15,148 nucleotides of DNA from Pseudomonadota bacterium (lineage in GTDB: Bacteria > Pseudomonadota > Alphaproteobacteria > UBA8366 > JADFVY01): positions 1-15,148 of the forward strand of contig JADFVY010000520.1 in the NCBI GenBank assembly GCA_015222795.1, given 5' to 3'. This document shows positions 7,914 to 15,070 of this stretch, one piece after another; within the stretch, counting starts at the first letter, position 1, and every line of letters begins with the position of its first letter. The position numbers were made by a program, and so were the translations under genes. The notes under the pieces were generated by a model. It was not told the origin of the DNA and searched no databases. It worked only from the letters and a program-made list of their open reading frames with translations.

Positions 7914-7945
7914 AGTATACTATTTTATCATTAAGTACTCATTAA
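7914..7945 (-). promoter_or_regulatory. Candidate kinase B promoter: -10 box with 11-bp-period direct repeat over the -35 region
   Basis: On the minus strand a direct repeat TTAATGA-GTAC-TTAATGA (7945-7928) is followed by about 8 nt and TATACT (7919-7914), a good -10 hexamer with no recognisable -35. Repeats of 7 bp spaced 4 bp apart (one helical turn) that replace the -35 box are the typical layout of OmpR/PhoB-type activator sites, so this may be an activator-dependent promoter. It lies in the 286-bp AT-rich gap 7780-8065, in which I see no other gene. The repeat is seen directly; the regulator is inferred. Confidence 0.45.
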
Positions 7946-8065
7946 CTAACTCATCGAATTTTATTGATATTTTCCAAAAAATGGCTGGTCTTTGCTGGGA
8001 AAACTCCCATTTTAGTGAGTATTGCCGCTGGCGCTGCCCGAAGCCGAGGGGGTATTCTGTCGATG

Positions 8066-9373
8066 TCAGCCCCTCAGCGCCCTGGGAGATACCGAACCGG
8101 AATCCAGGCCGGGGGTCAGCCAACGCTCGCCGGCCAGGGTTTTGCATGCGATGGCGGGAAATAATTTCATTTGGTCAGGGCCTTCCCGCTTGATGCTGTA
8201 CCGTCGGCAGTCGGCCCTGCCCGATACGGTCACAACTCCGGTCAACCGAATACTGAACATGGCGCCGACTGCGGAACTGCGCCATTCGACGGGTTGTTCG
8301 TAATCCCCGGCATCCAGCGCACCCTGGATCGCCCAGTCCAACCCGCCACGCGCGGCGGGCGGCCATCCTTTCCCTCCAGGACGGATGGCGACCAAATCGA
8401 CCGTTATTTTTCGTCCGGTTCCGTGAATTACATCAACTTGGCGGACATAGTGACCGATCTCCGGGACATAATACCATGTCCGTTTTTTCCAGGTTCCCGG
8501 CTCGGGATTGGTGCGGCGACATTCGATGACCACCGCTTCAAACTGTCCGGCCATTGCCGTCACCGGTGAGGCGCCGCTAGCCACGCAATGCCACTTCCCG
8601 GACCATGATAGCGGCGCATCGACCGAGGCGCCGCCAGTCTTGGAAGTAACAGAAAAGACAATCTCGCCGATCGCCGCGGGAGGCCATTTCGGTCCCGCGG
8701 CCGGCTGAATCCGATTTTCTCCGCCGCCTGTGCCGTTCTTCCACGAAATTGGTGGCAGAACAAAGTTTCGGTAGGCGGTATAAACGTTGCCATCGGCTGT
8801 TTCCCATAGAGTGCGCTCGGGGCCAACACGCGATACTGTCTCGACTCGCCCGTCCGAATAGACATAGGAGTCACCGACCTCATAGGATGGGCCGGCTGTA
8901 TTGATTAGTTTGGGGGCGTGGTCGGCCAAGCTGGAAGATATTGCCGCCGTGTTGGTAGAATTCGGCTTGGGTTGCTGCTTCAGCGCCCGTTTTTTCAGCC
9001 TGCCCGATACGGTGGACGTCAACTCACCATTTACCTCCATCCTCTCATCGACCTGGAAATGTTTGATGGCGATCATGGTCTTGTCGCCCATTACACCGTC
9101 AACCGGTCCGGGATCGTAATTCAGCCTGGCGAGTCGCTGCTGCGCCTTGGCGATGTCTGCCGCCGAGGGTGGCCGAACCACCGTCAATTCATGCTCAAAC
9201 TGTAAGGAGGCGCTGCTTAATTGCGGCGCCTGATCGCCAGTCTGTTTCTGTTCTTCGCATCCCGATAGCGTTAACGACAACATTGTGGCGCACAGTATTT
9301 TCGGGAGCCGATTTGCCGGCCAGGCTTTTCCCGCGTTCGCTGTCCACATGATCATGGTGAAAAGGCGTATCAA
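8066..9373 (-). CDS. Lipoprotein B: peptidoglycan-binding-domain lipoprotein coupled to CHASE kinase A
   Basis: 435 residues if translation starts at the TTG (9373-9371), which overlaps the kinase A stop as TTGA; in-frame ATGs at 9355 and 9349 are alternatives and none has a good ribosome binding site, which suggests coupling to the kinase. The signal peptide ends in the lipobox SLTLSGC (Cys39). A PG_binding_1-type domain occupies about 72-126 (LARLNYDPGPVDGVMGDKT, AIKHFQVDERMEVNGE). After a 37-residue linker comes the region shared with the other lipoproteins: YEVGDSYVYSDGRVETVSRV, YTAYRNFVLPPISW, TWKKRTWYYVPEIGHYVRQ and IRPGGKGWPPA, with cysteines 263/285 and 389/410. It is predicted to be an envelope lipoprotein that binds murein; the function of the C-terminal region is unknown. 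Its probable partner is kinase A. Confidence 0.88.
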   Translation of the reverse strand: MIRLFTMIMWTANAGKAWPANRLPKILCATMLSLTLSGCEEQKQTGDQAPQLSSASLQFEHELTVVRPPSAADIAKAQQRLARLNYDPGPVDGVMGDKTMIAIKHFQVDERMEVNGELTSTVSGRLKKRALKQQPKPNSTNTAAISSSLADHAPKLINTAGPSYEVGDSYVYSDGRVETVSRVGPERTLWETADGNVYTAYRNFVLPPISWKNGTGGGENRIQPAAGPKWPPAAIGEIVFSVTSKTGGASVDAPLSWSGKWHCVASGASPVTAMAGQFEAVVIECRRTNPEPGTWKKRTWYYVPEIGHYVRQVDVIHGTGRKITVDLVAIRPGGKGWPPAARGGLDWAIQGALDAGDYEQPVEWRSSAVGAMFSIRLTGVVTVSGRADCRRYSIKREGPDQMKLFPAIACKTLAGERWLTPGLDSGSVSPRALRG

Positions 9374-11406
9374 TGTGTCGTCGCGTTTACAACGCGATCC
9401 CTCGGAAAGATAACGGTTACTTTCGTGCCCTTGCCAAGCGAGCTTTCAAGATCGACAGAACCGTCGTGGAGTTCAACCAGGCTGCGGGTAAGCGGCAGGC
9501 CCAGCCCGGTCCCCTCGAACTGGCGTGAAAGCGAACTGTCGACCTGTGTAAAGGGCTCGAAAATACTGTCGATGGACTCTTCCGGGATGCCGATGCCGGT
9601 GTCCTCGATGGCGAGCACCAACTGGCCGGACCGGTCGAGATTGGCATCAATTCGGACATGGCCATTCGGTTCGGTGAACTTGATCGCGTTCGACAGCAGA
9701 TTCAGAAGTATTTGCCTGATGGCCTGTTTGTCGCCGCGCAGATCGGGCAAGTCCCGCGGTTCGGTGTAATCCATATAAACGTCACCGGCTTTCGCCAGTT
9801 CCGAAACCAGCCGCAGAGTTTCGGAAATGCCGTCACTCAGGCTGACCGTCTGTTCACTAAGCCCGAATCGCCCGGACTCGACCTTTGAAAGGTCAAGTAT
9901 GTTGTTGATTAGCCCAAGCAAGTGGTTTCCGCTCTTGCTGATATCGCCGACATAGCCTTTGTATTTTTTGTTTGTTACCGGCCCAAACACTTCTTGCGAC
10001 ATTATATCCGAGAACCCGATAATGGCGTTCAGCGGTGTGCGCAATTCGTGACTGACCATGGCCAGAAATTCCGATTTTGCCCGGTTGGCTACTTCCGCCT
10101 GGTCCTTTGCGCGGCGCATCTCCATTTCGGCGCGCTGGCGCTCGAGAATTTCGTTGTGCAGCGATATATTGGCGTCCGACAGCGCCGTGGTGCGTTCCGT
10201 GACGGTTTGTTCGATAACGCGCGCACGATTTTGGGTGGCGGCCAGGGAATAAGCTGTAAACAATGTCAAAAGCAGCCCGAACGAACCGACCCAGTATGGC
10301 AATATGCTGGATTCGAAGCTATACTTCGTGTCGACCGGTTTAACGACAACGGTCAGGTCCATGTCGCCAATCGCAAAACTCTGCCGGTTAAAGAGCCCGT
10401 CGGCAATTTTGGCGCGGCTTAACGGGTCTGCCTGCTCGGCGCGCATTTCAGACGGCCGGAAAAGAAGAAGATCCGTATCCACCGATTCCTGCCGCCGATA
10501 GACGTATATATCCAACCAGGCAGGTGTTGTTAGTTCATCCACAACCGATTCGATGATCGTATCGAGTTTCAGCGCGCCGGCGACGAATCCCTTCAGGCGC
10601 TGCTTCCTCGGCGCGCCGATATCGGCGCTTCCGGTAGAATCGTAGACCGGGCGAATAATCTGAAATTCGGTTGACGCGGGCCGCGAATTGCCATGCTGTG
10701 ACCAGGGTATGACAACCGGATGCCCCCCTTCGCCGGCGGCCTCCAACGCGGACCGGAACTCATCCAGGGAATAAAGGTCCACGCCAAGAAACTCGCGATC
10801 CTGGTCGAAAGGCAAGGCATAGTAAACCGGTAGATAGAAATCCCTCAGTCCCGCATCGATGAGCCCCCCTGTCTCGCCTTGCTCGCGGATTCGGAACCCG
10901 GGCAAACCATCGTCGTGCGCTTTCTCTTCGAATTCGCCGCGGCGACCAGCCGAGACGAAGGGAATCCAGGCCAGCGCCAGAAGTCCCTGGTTGCGCTTCA
11001 AGCGCGGCCCGGCGTAATCGTTGAATTGCCACCGGTCCAAGGGCGTCGATCCCTCGAACTCGTGCGCAAGATCGAGGACGTATTCCTCGTAGATCTGCAC
11101 GGAATTCACGACGGTCTGGATATAGTGGGCAGCCTGCCTTTCGAACTCCTGCTGCTCGCCCGACTTGAAATACTGCTGCGCCGTCAGGAAGCCGACCGCC
11201 GACAAGGAAATGCCGAGAACAAGCACGATGGAGGCGGCAAATTGTTCGCGGACAATATTGACCGGAGCGCGCCTATGTGGGGCTCCAGGACCGGCTTTCG
11301 GATTCGCCGTCCGGCCCGGCGCCACCTTCTCAGGCGGCCGGCCAGCTCTGGCGGTGGTCGAATTTAGAAAACCACCAAATTTTTTCAGCAGTTGCAACAC
11401 CAACAC
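9370..11406 (-). CDS. CHASE-domain sensor histidine kinase A (membrane-bound, no receiver domain)
   Basis: 678 residues from a GTG at 11406; AAGGG lies about 11 nt upstream and no ATG exists nearby, so the start is reasonable but not certain. TM1 is about 57-75. The periplasmic region (about 78-366) has a CHASE-type core (LLALAWIPFVSAGRRGE, YLPVYYALPFDQDREFLGVD) and the distal motif ELTTPAWLDIYVYRR, matching kinase B. TM2 is about 368-389, then a coiled coil. The HisKA His is 453 (LAMVSHELRTPLNAIIGFS); the N box has N569/N573, G1 D602 (EDTGIGI) and G2 632-636 (GTGLG). It is clearly a paralogue of kinase B with all catalytic motifs intact and no receiver domain. The stop overlaps lipoprotein B by 4 nt, and lipoprotein A lies upstream, so it sits between two related lipoproteins. 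Confidence 0.95.
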   Translation of the reverse strand: MLVLQLLKKFGGFLNSTTARAGRPPEKVAPGRTANPKAGPGAPHRRAPVNIVREQFAASIVLVLGISLSAVGFLTAQQYFKSGEQQEFERQAAHYIQTVVNSVQIYEEYVLDLAHEFEGSTPLDRWQFNDYAGPRLKRNQGLLALAWIPFVSAGRRGEFEEKAHDDGLPGFRIREQGETGGLIDAGLRDFYLPVYYALPFDQDREFLGVDLYSLDEFRSALEAAGEGGHPVVIPWSQHGNSRPASTEFQIIRPVYDSTGSADIGAPRKQRLKGFVAGALKLDTIIESVVDELTTPAWLDIYVYRRQESVDTDLLLFRPSEMRAEQADPLSRAKIADGLFNRQSFAIGDMDLTVVVKPVDTKYSFESSILPYWVGSFGLLLTLFTAYSLAATQNRARVIEQTVTERTTALSDANISLHNEILERQRAEMEMRRAKDQAEVANRAKSEFLAMVSHELRTPLNAIIGFSDIMSQEVFGPVTNKKYKGYVGDISKSGNHLLGLINNILDLSKVESGRFGLSEQTVSLSDGISETLRLVSELAKAGDVYMDYTEPRDLPDLRGDKQAIRQILLNLLSNAIKFTEPNGHVRIDANLDRSGQLVLAIEDTGIGIPEESIDSIFEPFTQVDSSLSRQFEGTGLGLPLTRSLVELHDGSVDLESSLGKGTKVTVIFPRDRVVNATTH

Positions 11407-11468
11407 TTCACAAACAACCCTTTGTTATCTATCGGGCGATTTATTGTTCTCCCCATTAGAAGGCATTT

Positions 11469-11517
11469 ATTATTAATTTTATCTAAATGAACCATGTCAT
11501 TTAATCTTTGAAGATTA
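11469..11517 (-). promoter_or_regulatory. Candidate kinase A control region: two adjoining palindromes and a -10-like box
   Basis: TAAATGA (11484-11490) and TCATTTA (11497-11503) form an inverted repeat with a 6-bp spacer. TAATCTT-TG-AAGATTA (11502-11517) forms a second palindrome that overlaps it by 2 bp. On the minus strand the octamer GATAAAAT (11483-11476) follows, then AATAAT (11474-11469), a -10-like hexamer. The same octamer sits at the same place before the -10 of kinase B. No T-run follows the palindromes in the transcription direction, so operators are likelier than a terminator for lipoprotein A. The 200-bp gap 11407-11606 is AT-rich and has no gene. Confidence 0.35.
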
Positions 11518-11606
11518 CATTATTTAGTACGTTTGTCTAATTTTTCACAGATTCACTTATCGAAGTTACGGTCGTTTAGATGGCAAACACTTATTCTTCT
11601 GCACTC

Positions 11607-13124
11607 TTATCGTGCGGCCAGCACGTCGGCGGGCAGAATCGATCCTTTTTCAAGACCCGGTATCTTCCACCGCCCGCTGACGCCGTCCCGGCAGGCCAGG
11701 GCCGGGAAAATACGTGGCTGTCCCGGCTTCTTGCGAACCAGCATGTAGCGGCGGCAGGTTACATTGTTCGCGGTCTTCATTTGGCCGGTCAGCGTAATAT
11801 CGAATTCCGTTCCGCTATCGCTGACCTGCCAATCGACCGATTCGCCAACCGCGCCGCCCTTGAGCAATTTCTGGACCGCCCAATCAAATCCGCTGCGCGA
11901 AGTCCTGGACCAGGCGCTACGGCCAGGCCGGATGGCTATAAGGTCGACGACGATTGGCTGCCCACCGACCTTGGTCGTTTCTTCCTTGCGGACGTAGTGA
12001 CGAATATCGGCGGAGTAATACCAAACGCGTCTTCGCCATTGGCTGGATGAGCCGCTGGTTCTCTCGCAGGCGATCTTGACGACATCGAACCTGCCCGCCG
12101 GCACGCTTATGGTCGACTGGCCCTCGGTCCCGCATGTCCATTCGCCCGACCAGGCCGCGTACAGGCGCGGCTTGGCGCTCGGATCCCTGGGTTTTGCCAG
12201 GAATACCACCTCGCTCGATTTTGCGGGTGGCCATTTTACGTTGGACGAGGATACCACGGTCGACTGAACCGAGCCGGATTTGCCCTTCCATTCAACGGGC
12301 GGCATCACGAAGTTGTTCACTGCCGTATAACGACTGCCATCGTTCACGACCCAGTGAACCACGTTCCCCTTGATTCTGGTAGCGGTTTCGATTCGCCCGT
12401 TGGAGTAAATGTAATTGTCTCCGACTTCGTAATGAGGCTCTTCGGCGACGCTGTACATGCGCTCTCTTCTGGGTCTTGGAGGAGACTCGGCAACAATTGC
12501 GGCGGTGGTTTCGGATGGAGACTCCGAACCTTCGCCCGACCCGGAATTCGCGTCTGCTTCGTTTGCGTTTTGGCTAATGTCGTCGGGTTCGGCCATTTCG
12601 TCGTGCCCATCGAGCTCGGCCAAAACAACTTTTCTTTCCCGGGTGCCGGACTTGTTTTCCGGGGCTTCGGCAATTCCCATCTTGAAGTTATATTCCCGCT
12701 GAAGGGTGGCCGACAACGCAGGCGTGACCCTGCCGTCCACGGGCATATTGGCCGCAACCTCGAAATCCTGGATTGCCGCTGTGGTGCGCGGCCCCATGAT
12801 ACCGTCCGCCGGACCCGGATCATAGCCCAGTTCATTCAGCATATTCTGGATATCGATGATCTTTGTGGACCCCGCCAGATCGAAGGTTTTCTTTGTGCGG
12901 GGCCGGGGCGCTGGCGCCGGGCGGCTTTCCGCGGCAACCGGCGGCGGGGCAGCCTCTTGGGCAGCCTTGCGCTCAAGGCCCGCTGCATCGAGCAAGCTGT
13001 CGCAAGCGGACAGAAGGGGCAGCATGGCGATCAGGCAAACAGCGGGCCGAAATAAACGCCCGTGAAATACACACCCTGACTTGCTCTCGCGCCCACGCTT
13101 CGAATGGGTCATCGCTAAATTCAT
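11607..13124 (-). CDS. Lipoprotein A: peptidoglycan-binding-domain lipoprotein upstream of CHASE kinase A
   Basis: 505 residues; an ATG four codons in (13112) has a better-placed AGAGA (12 nt upstream) and is an alternative start. The signal peptide ends in the lipobox LPLLSAC (Cys41). A Pro/Ala-rich linker leads to a PG_binding_1-type domain at about 88-142 (LNELGYDPGPADGIMGPRT, AIQDFEVAANMPVDGR). The next linker, about 90 residues, is rich in Glu, Ser, Asn and Asp and is the longest of the four. The shared C-terminal region (from about 230) shows YEVGDNYIYSNGRIETATR, YTAVNNFVMPPVEW, QWRRRVWYYSADIRHYVRK, LIAIRPG and cysteines 331/353 and 457/478. It is 200 bp upstream of kinase A on the same strand, so it either heads the operon or has its own transcript. 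Murein binding follows from the domain family; the rest is unrecognised. Confidence 0.87.
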   Translation of the reverse strand: MNLAMTHSKRGRESKSGCVFHGRLFRPAVCLIAMLPLLSACDSLLDAAGLERKAAQEAAPPPVAAESRPAPAPRPRTKKTFDLAGSTKIIDIQNMLNELGYDPGPADGIMGPRTTAAIQDFEVAANMPVDGRVTPALSATLQREYNFKMGIAEAPENKSGTRERKVVLAELDGHDEMAEPDDISQNANEADANSGSGEGSESPSETTAAIVAESPPRPRRERMYSVAEEPHYEVGDNYIYSNGRIETATRIKGNVVHWVVNDGSRYTAVNNFVMPPVEWKGKSGSVQSTVVSSSNVKWPPAKSSEVVFLAKPRDPSAKPRLYAAWSGEWTCGTEGQSTISVPAGRFDVVKIACERTSGSSSQWRRRVWYYSADIRHYVRKEETTKVGGQPIVVDLIAIRPGRSAWSRTSRSGFDWAVQKLLKGGAVGESVDWQVSDSGTEFDITLTGQMKTANNVTCRRYMLVRKKPGQPRIFPALACRDGVSGRWKIPGLEKGSILPADVLAAR

Positions 13125-13283
13125 TCTCTAAAATAAAATTTCAAGCTGTCACTATCGGCGAAACAGGTTAAGAAACCATGATTCAGCCGAGCGAACATTC
13201 CTTCGAATGCCCTTCAAATACATGATAAAGCGTGGGAAATGGAAATGCCTGAATATCCCGTCTTCATGACCGGTCGGGGCGCG

Positions 13284-13994
13284 TTACTCCACTAGCAGCG
13301 TCTCGATATCGAACACGCTTTCCAGAACCCGGTCGGCAATCTGGACAAGCTGTTCGCCGGGCGACGCGCCGGTGAGCACTCCCACCACCAGGCCGGCATC
13401 GGCATTGCGAGCCATGTTGACGTCGCGGTCGGTATCGCCGATCACCAGCACTTCGGCCGGCGTCAGCCCGGCGGCGGCGCAAAATCCCAACACCATGCCG
13501 GGTTCCGGCTTCACACCATGGCCGCTGTTATAGCCGGCAAGAAAGGTCAGCCACCGCGACAATCCCAGCGTTTCCGCGGTTACCTTCGCGACCACCTCGC
13601 TGTCCATGGTGGCGATGCCCAGCGCATAGCCCTTGCCCACCAGGCGCTCGAACAGGATGTCCAACCCGTCCGCGATGGGGACCGGATAGCGTGCCGCGTA
13701 ATCGTCCATTGCATCGTGAACCAGTTGCGAGAATTGATCCCGCTCGACGAGTCCGGCCTCGTCGGCCCAGGCATCGCAAATCTGTGTCGTCGTGCCGCCC
13801 GCCAGCAAGGACAGGGGGTCGAAGGTCCCACTATCGGGGTCGAACCCGGTGACGCGCAACATACGGTCGGCCATGGCGGGGTCGCGAACGAAGTCCGCCG
13901 CCACCTGTACCGCGGCCCGATAGGCCGGGACCCAAGTCTCGGAAAAATTGAGTAACGTGCCGTCCTTGTCGAACAGAATACCCTTGATCGCCAT
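13284..13994 (-). CDS. HAD-superfamily hydrolase, phosphoglycolate-phosphatase-like
   Basis: 236 residues. All four HAD motifs are visible: motif I FDKDGTLL with nucleophile Asp9 and acid/base Asp11; motif II at Thr129 (GIATMDS); motif III Lys162 (GVKPEPGM); motif IV GDTDRD (Asp187, Asp191). A mostly helical cap (about 15-110) follows motif I, as in subclass I phosphatases such as Gph. The family removes phosphate from small metabolites such as phosphoglycolate; the substrate cannot be told from sequence. GGAG lies 10 nt before the ATG. The gene is divergent from the pirin gene, with a 176-bp shared upstream region, and ends 159 bp before lipoprotein A on the same strand; that gap (13125-13283) shows no gene or terminator. 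Confidence 0.88.
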   Translation of the reverse strand: MAIKGILFDKDGTLLNFSETWVPAYRAAVQVAADFVRDPAMADRMLRVTGFDPDSGTFDPLSLLAGGTTTQICDAWADEAGLVERDQFSQLVHDAMDDYAARYPVPIADGLDILFERLVGKGYALGIATMDSEVVAKVTAETLGLSRWLTFLAGYNSGHGVKPEPGMVLGFCAAAGLTPAEVLVIGDTDRDVNMARNADAGLVVGVLTGASPGEQLVQIADRVLESVFDIETLLVE

Positions 13995-14082
13995 CTATCG
14001 TCCGCTCCCGCGTAATAATCCAAACGCATCCTGCACGTAACCGGCCGCCCAAGTCCAGAGGCCGCATTGGCTGGCCGCTGGA

Positions 14083-14094
14083 AACAATATTGTT
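14083..14094. promoter_or_regulatory. Perfect palindrome AACAATATTGTT between divergent HAD and pirin genes
   Basis: AACAATATTGTT is a 12-bp perfect palindrome near the middle of the divergent spacer, 76 nt before the pirin ATG and 88 nt before the HAD start. Its position suggests a dimeric regulator acting on one or both genes. No promoter hexamers could be assigned with confidence. Confidence 0.35.
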
Positions 14095-14156
14095 CCATTT
14101 AGAGGGATTATCCGGCTGTTGTTTTGCACTATCTTCCAGGTCGGCGGTGTTAACCC

Positions 14157-14163
14157 GAGGAGA
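14157..14163 (+). promoter_or_regulatory. Shine-Dalgarno GAGGAGA fixing the pirin start
   Basis: GAGGAGA lies 7 nt before ATG 14171. It selects this ATG over the in-frame upstream start at 14090, whose extra 27 residues do not resemble pirin. Confidence 0.8.
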
Positions 14164-14170
14164 ATACCCA

Positions 14171-15043
14171 ATGACAAGGCAATGGCGAAATGTGGCGGCG
14201 GTAACGCAAGGCCGCGAAACCAGCGACGGGGCCGGCGTGCGGCTGAAACGGATTATCGGACAGCCGGATCTGGACTATCTGGATCCGTTCCTGATGCTCG
14301 ACGCCTTCGGCTCCGATGAGGCGACGGATTATATCGCGGGTTTCCCGTCCCATCCCCACCGCGGCATCGAGACGGTGACCTACATGCTGGCGGGGCGCAT
14401 GCGCCATGAAGACGACACCGGCAATGCGGGCGTTCTGGGCCCCGGCGGCGCCCAGTGGATGACCGCCGGGCGCGGCATCATTCATTCCGAAATGCCGGAA
14501 CAGGAAGAAGGCGAGATGCGGGGGTTCCAGTTATGGGTCAACCTGCCGCGCAAGAGCAAAATGTGCCCGCCGCATTACCAGAATATTGAACCCGAGGAGA
14601 TCCCCGAGGTCACCAGGGATGGCGGTGTCACGGTCAAACTGATCGCGGGTAAACTGGATGGTGTCGAGGGCCCGGTGCGCGGCATTGAGGCAGACCCGCA
14701 ATATATGGACATTCGAATCCCGGCGGGCGCGGTCAGCGATCACGATATTGCCCCAGACCACAACGCCTTCGTCTATGTCTTCGGTGGTGGCGCGGAAATT
14801 GGCGCGGGCGAGGACACGGACGCCAAGCTGATCCGTGACGGCGACCTGGCGGTGTTGGGCGCGGGCGACGCGGTTCGCATTCGCGCCGGCGACGAGGGCG
14901 CGCGGCTGATCCTGGTGGCCGGCCGGCCGCTAAACGAGCCGGTCTTTAAACACGGCCCCTTCGTCATGAACAGCAAGGAAGAGATCATCCAGGCGATCCA
15001 CGACTACCAGAACGGTGTTTTAAGCACTCCGCGAACAGACTGA
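14171..15043 (+). CDS. Pirin family protein (bicupin)
   Basis: 290 residues, the usual length for bacterial pirins. The N-terminal cupin carries the pirin metal ligands: His61 and His63 (FPSHPHRGIETVTYMLAG), His105 and Glu107 (GRGIIHSEMP). Also typical are DPFLMLDAFG near residue 38 and MRGFQLWVNLPRKSKM, followed by PPHYQNI. The C-terminal cupin (about 185-275) has the pirin FVYVFGGG and ends with EPVFKHGPFVMNSKEEI, a pirin hallmark. Pirins bind Fe; some bacterial members degrade quercetin or modulate enzymes or transcription factors, but the role of this one is not evident. Start chosen from a strong ribosome binding site. It stands alone on the plus strand, divergent from the HAD phosphatase. 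Confidence 0.94.
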   Translation: MTRQWRNVAAVTQGRETSDGAGVRLKRIIGQPDLDYLDPFLMLDAFGSDEATDYIAGFPSHPHRGIETVTYMLAGRMRHEDDTGNAGVLGPGGAQWMTAGRGIIHSEMPEQEEGEMRGFQLWVNLPRKSKMCPPHYQNIEPEEIPEVTRDGGVTVKLIAGKLDGVEGPVRGIEADPQYMDIRIPAGAVSDHDIAPDHNAFVYVFGGGAEIGAGEDTDAKLIRDGDLAVLGAGDAVRIRAGDEGARLILVAGRPLNEPVFKHGPFVMNSKEEIIQAIHDYQNGVLSTPRTD

Positions 15044-15070
15044 AGGTGTCATGACGCCTGATACAGACCA

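Noticed and set aside
7996..8009. Inverted repeat TGGGA-AAAC-TCCCA followed by TTTT on the plus strand, as a terminator
   Set aside because: The stem is only 5 bp, and the T-run is on the plus strand where no gene ends; lipoprotein B is transcribed the other way.
12354..13055. 233-codon plus-strand open frame opposite lipoprotein A
   Set aside because: Antisense shadow; composition is Gly/Arg-rich with no motif, while the minus-strand frame has clear domain matches to its paralogues.
14090..14170. Upstream in-frame extension of the pirin gene
   Set aside because: The added residues do not resemble pirin, and GAGGAGA sits exactly before ATG 14171.
15044..15059. AGGTGTCATGACGCCT near-palindrome after pirin, as a terminator
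   Set aside because: It has no loop, one imperfect pair and no T-run; probably chance.
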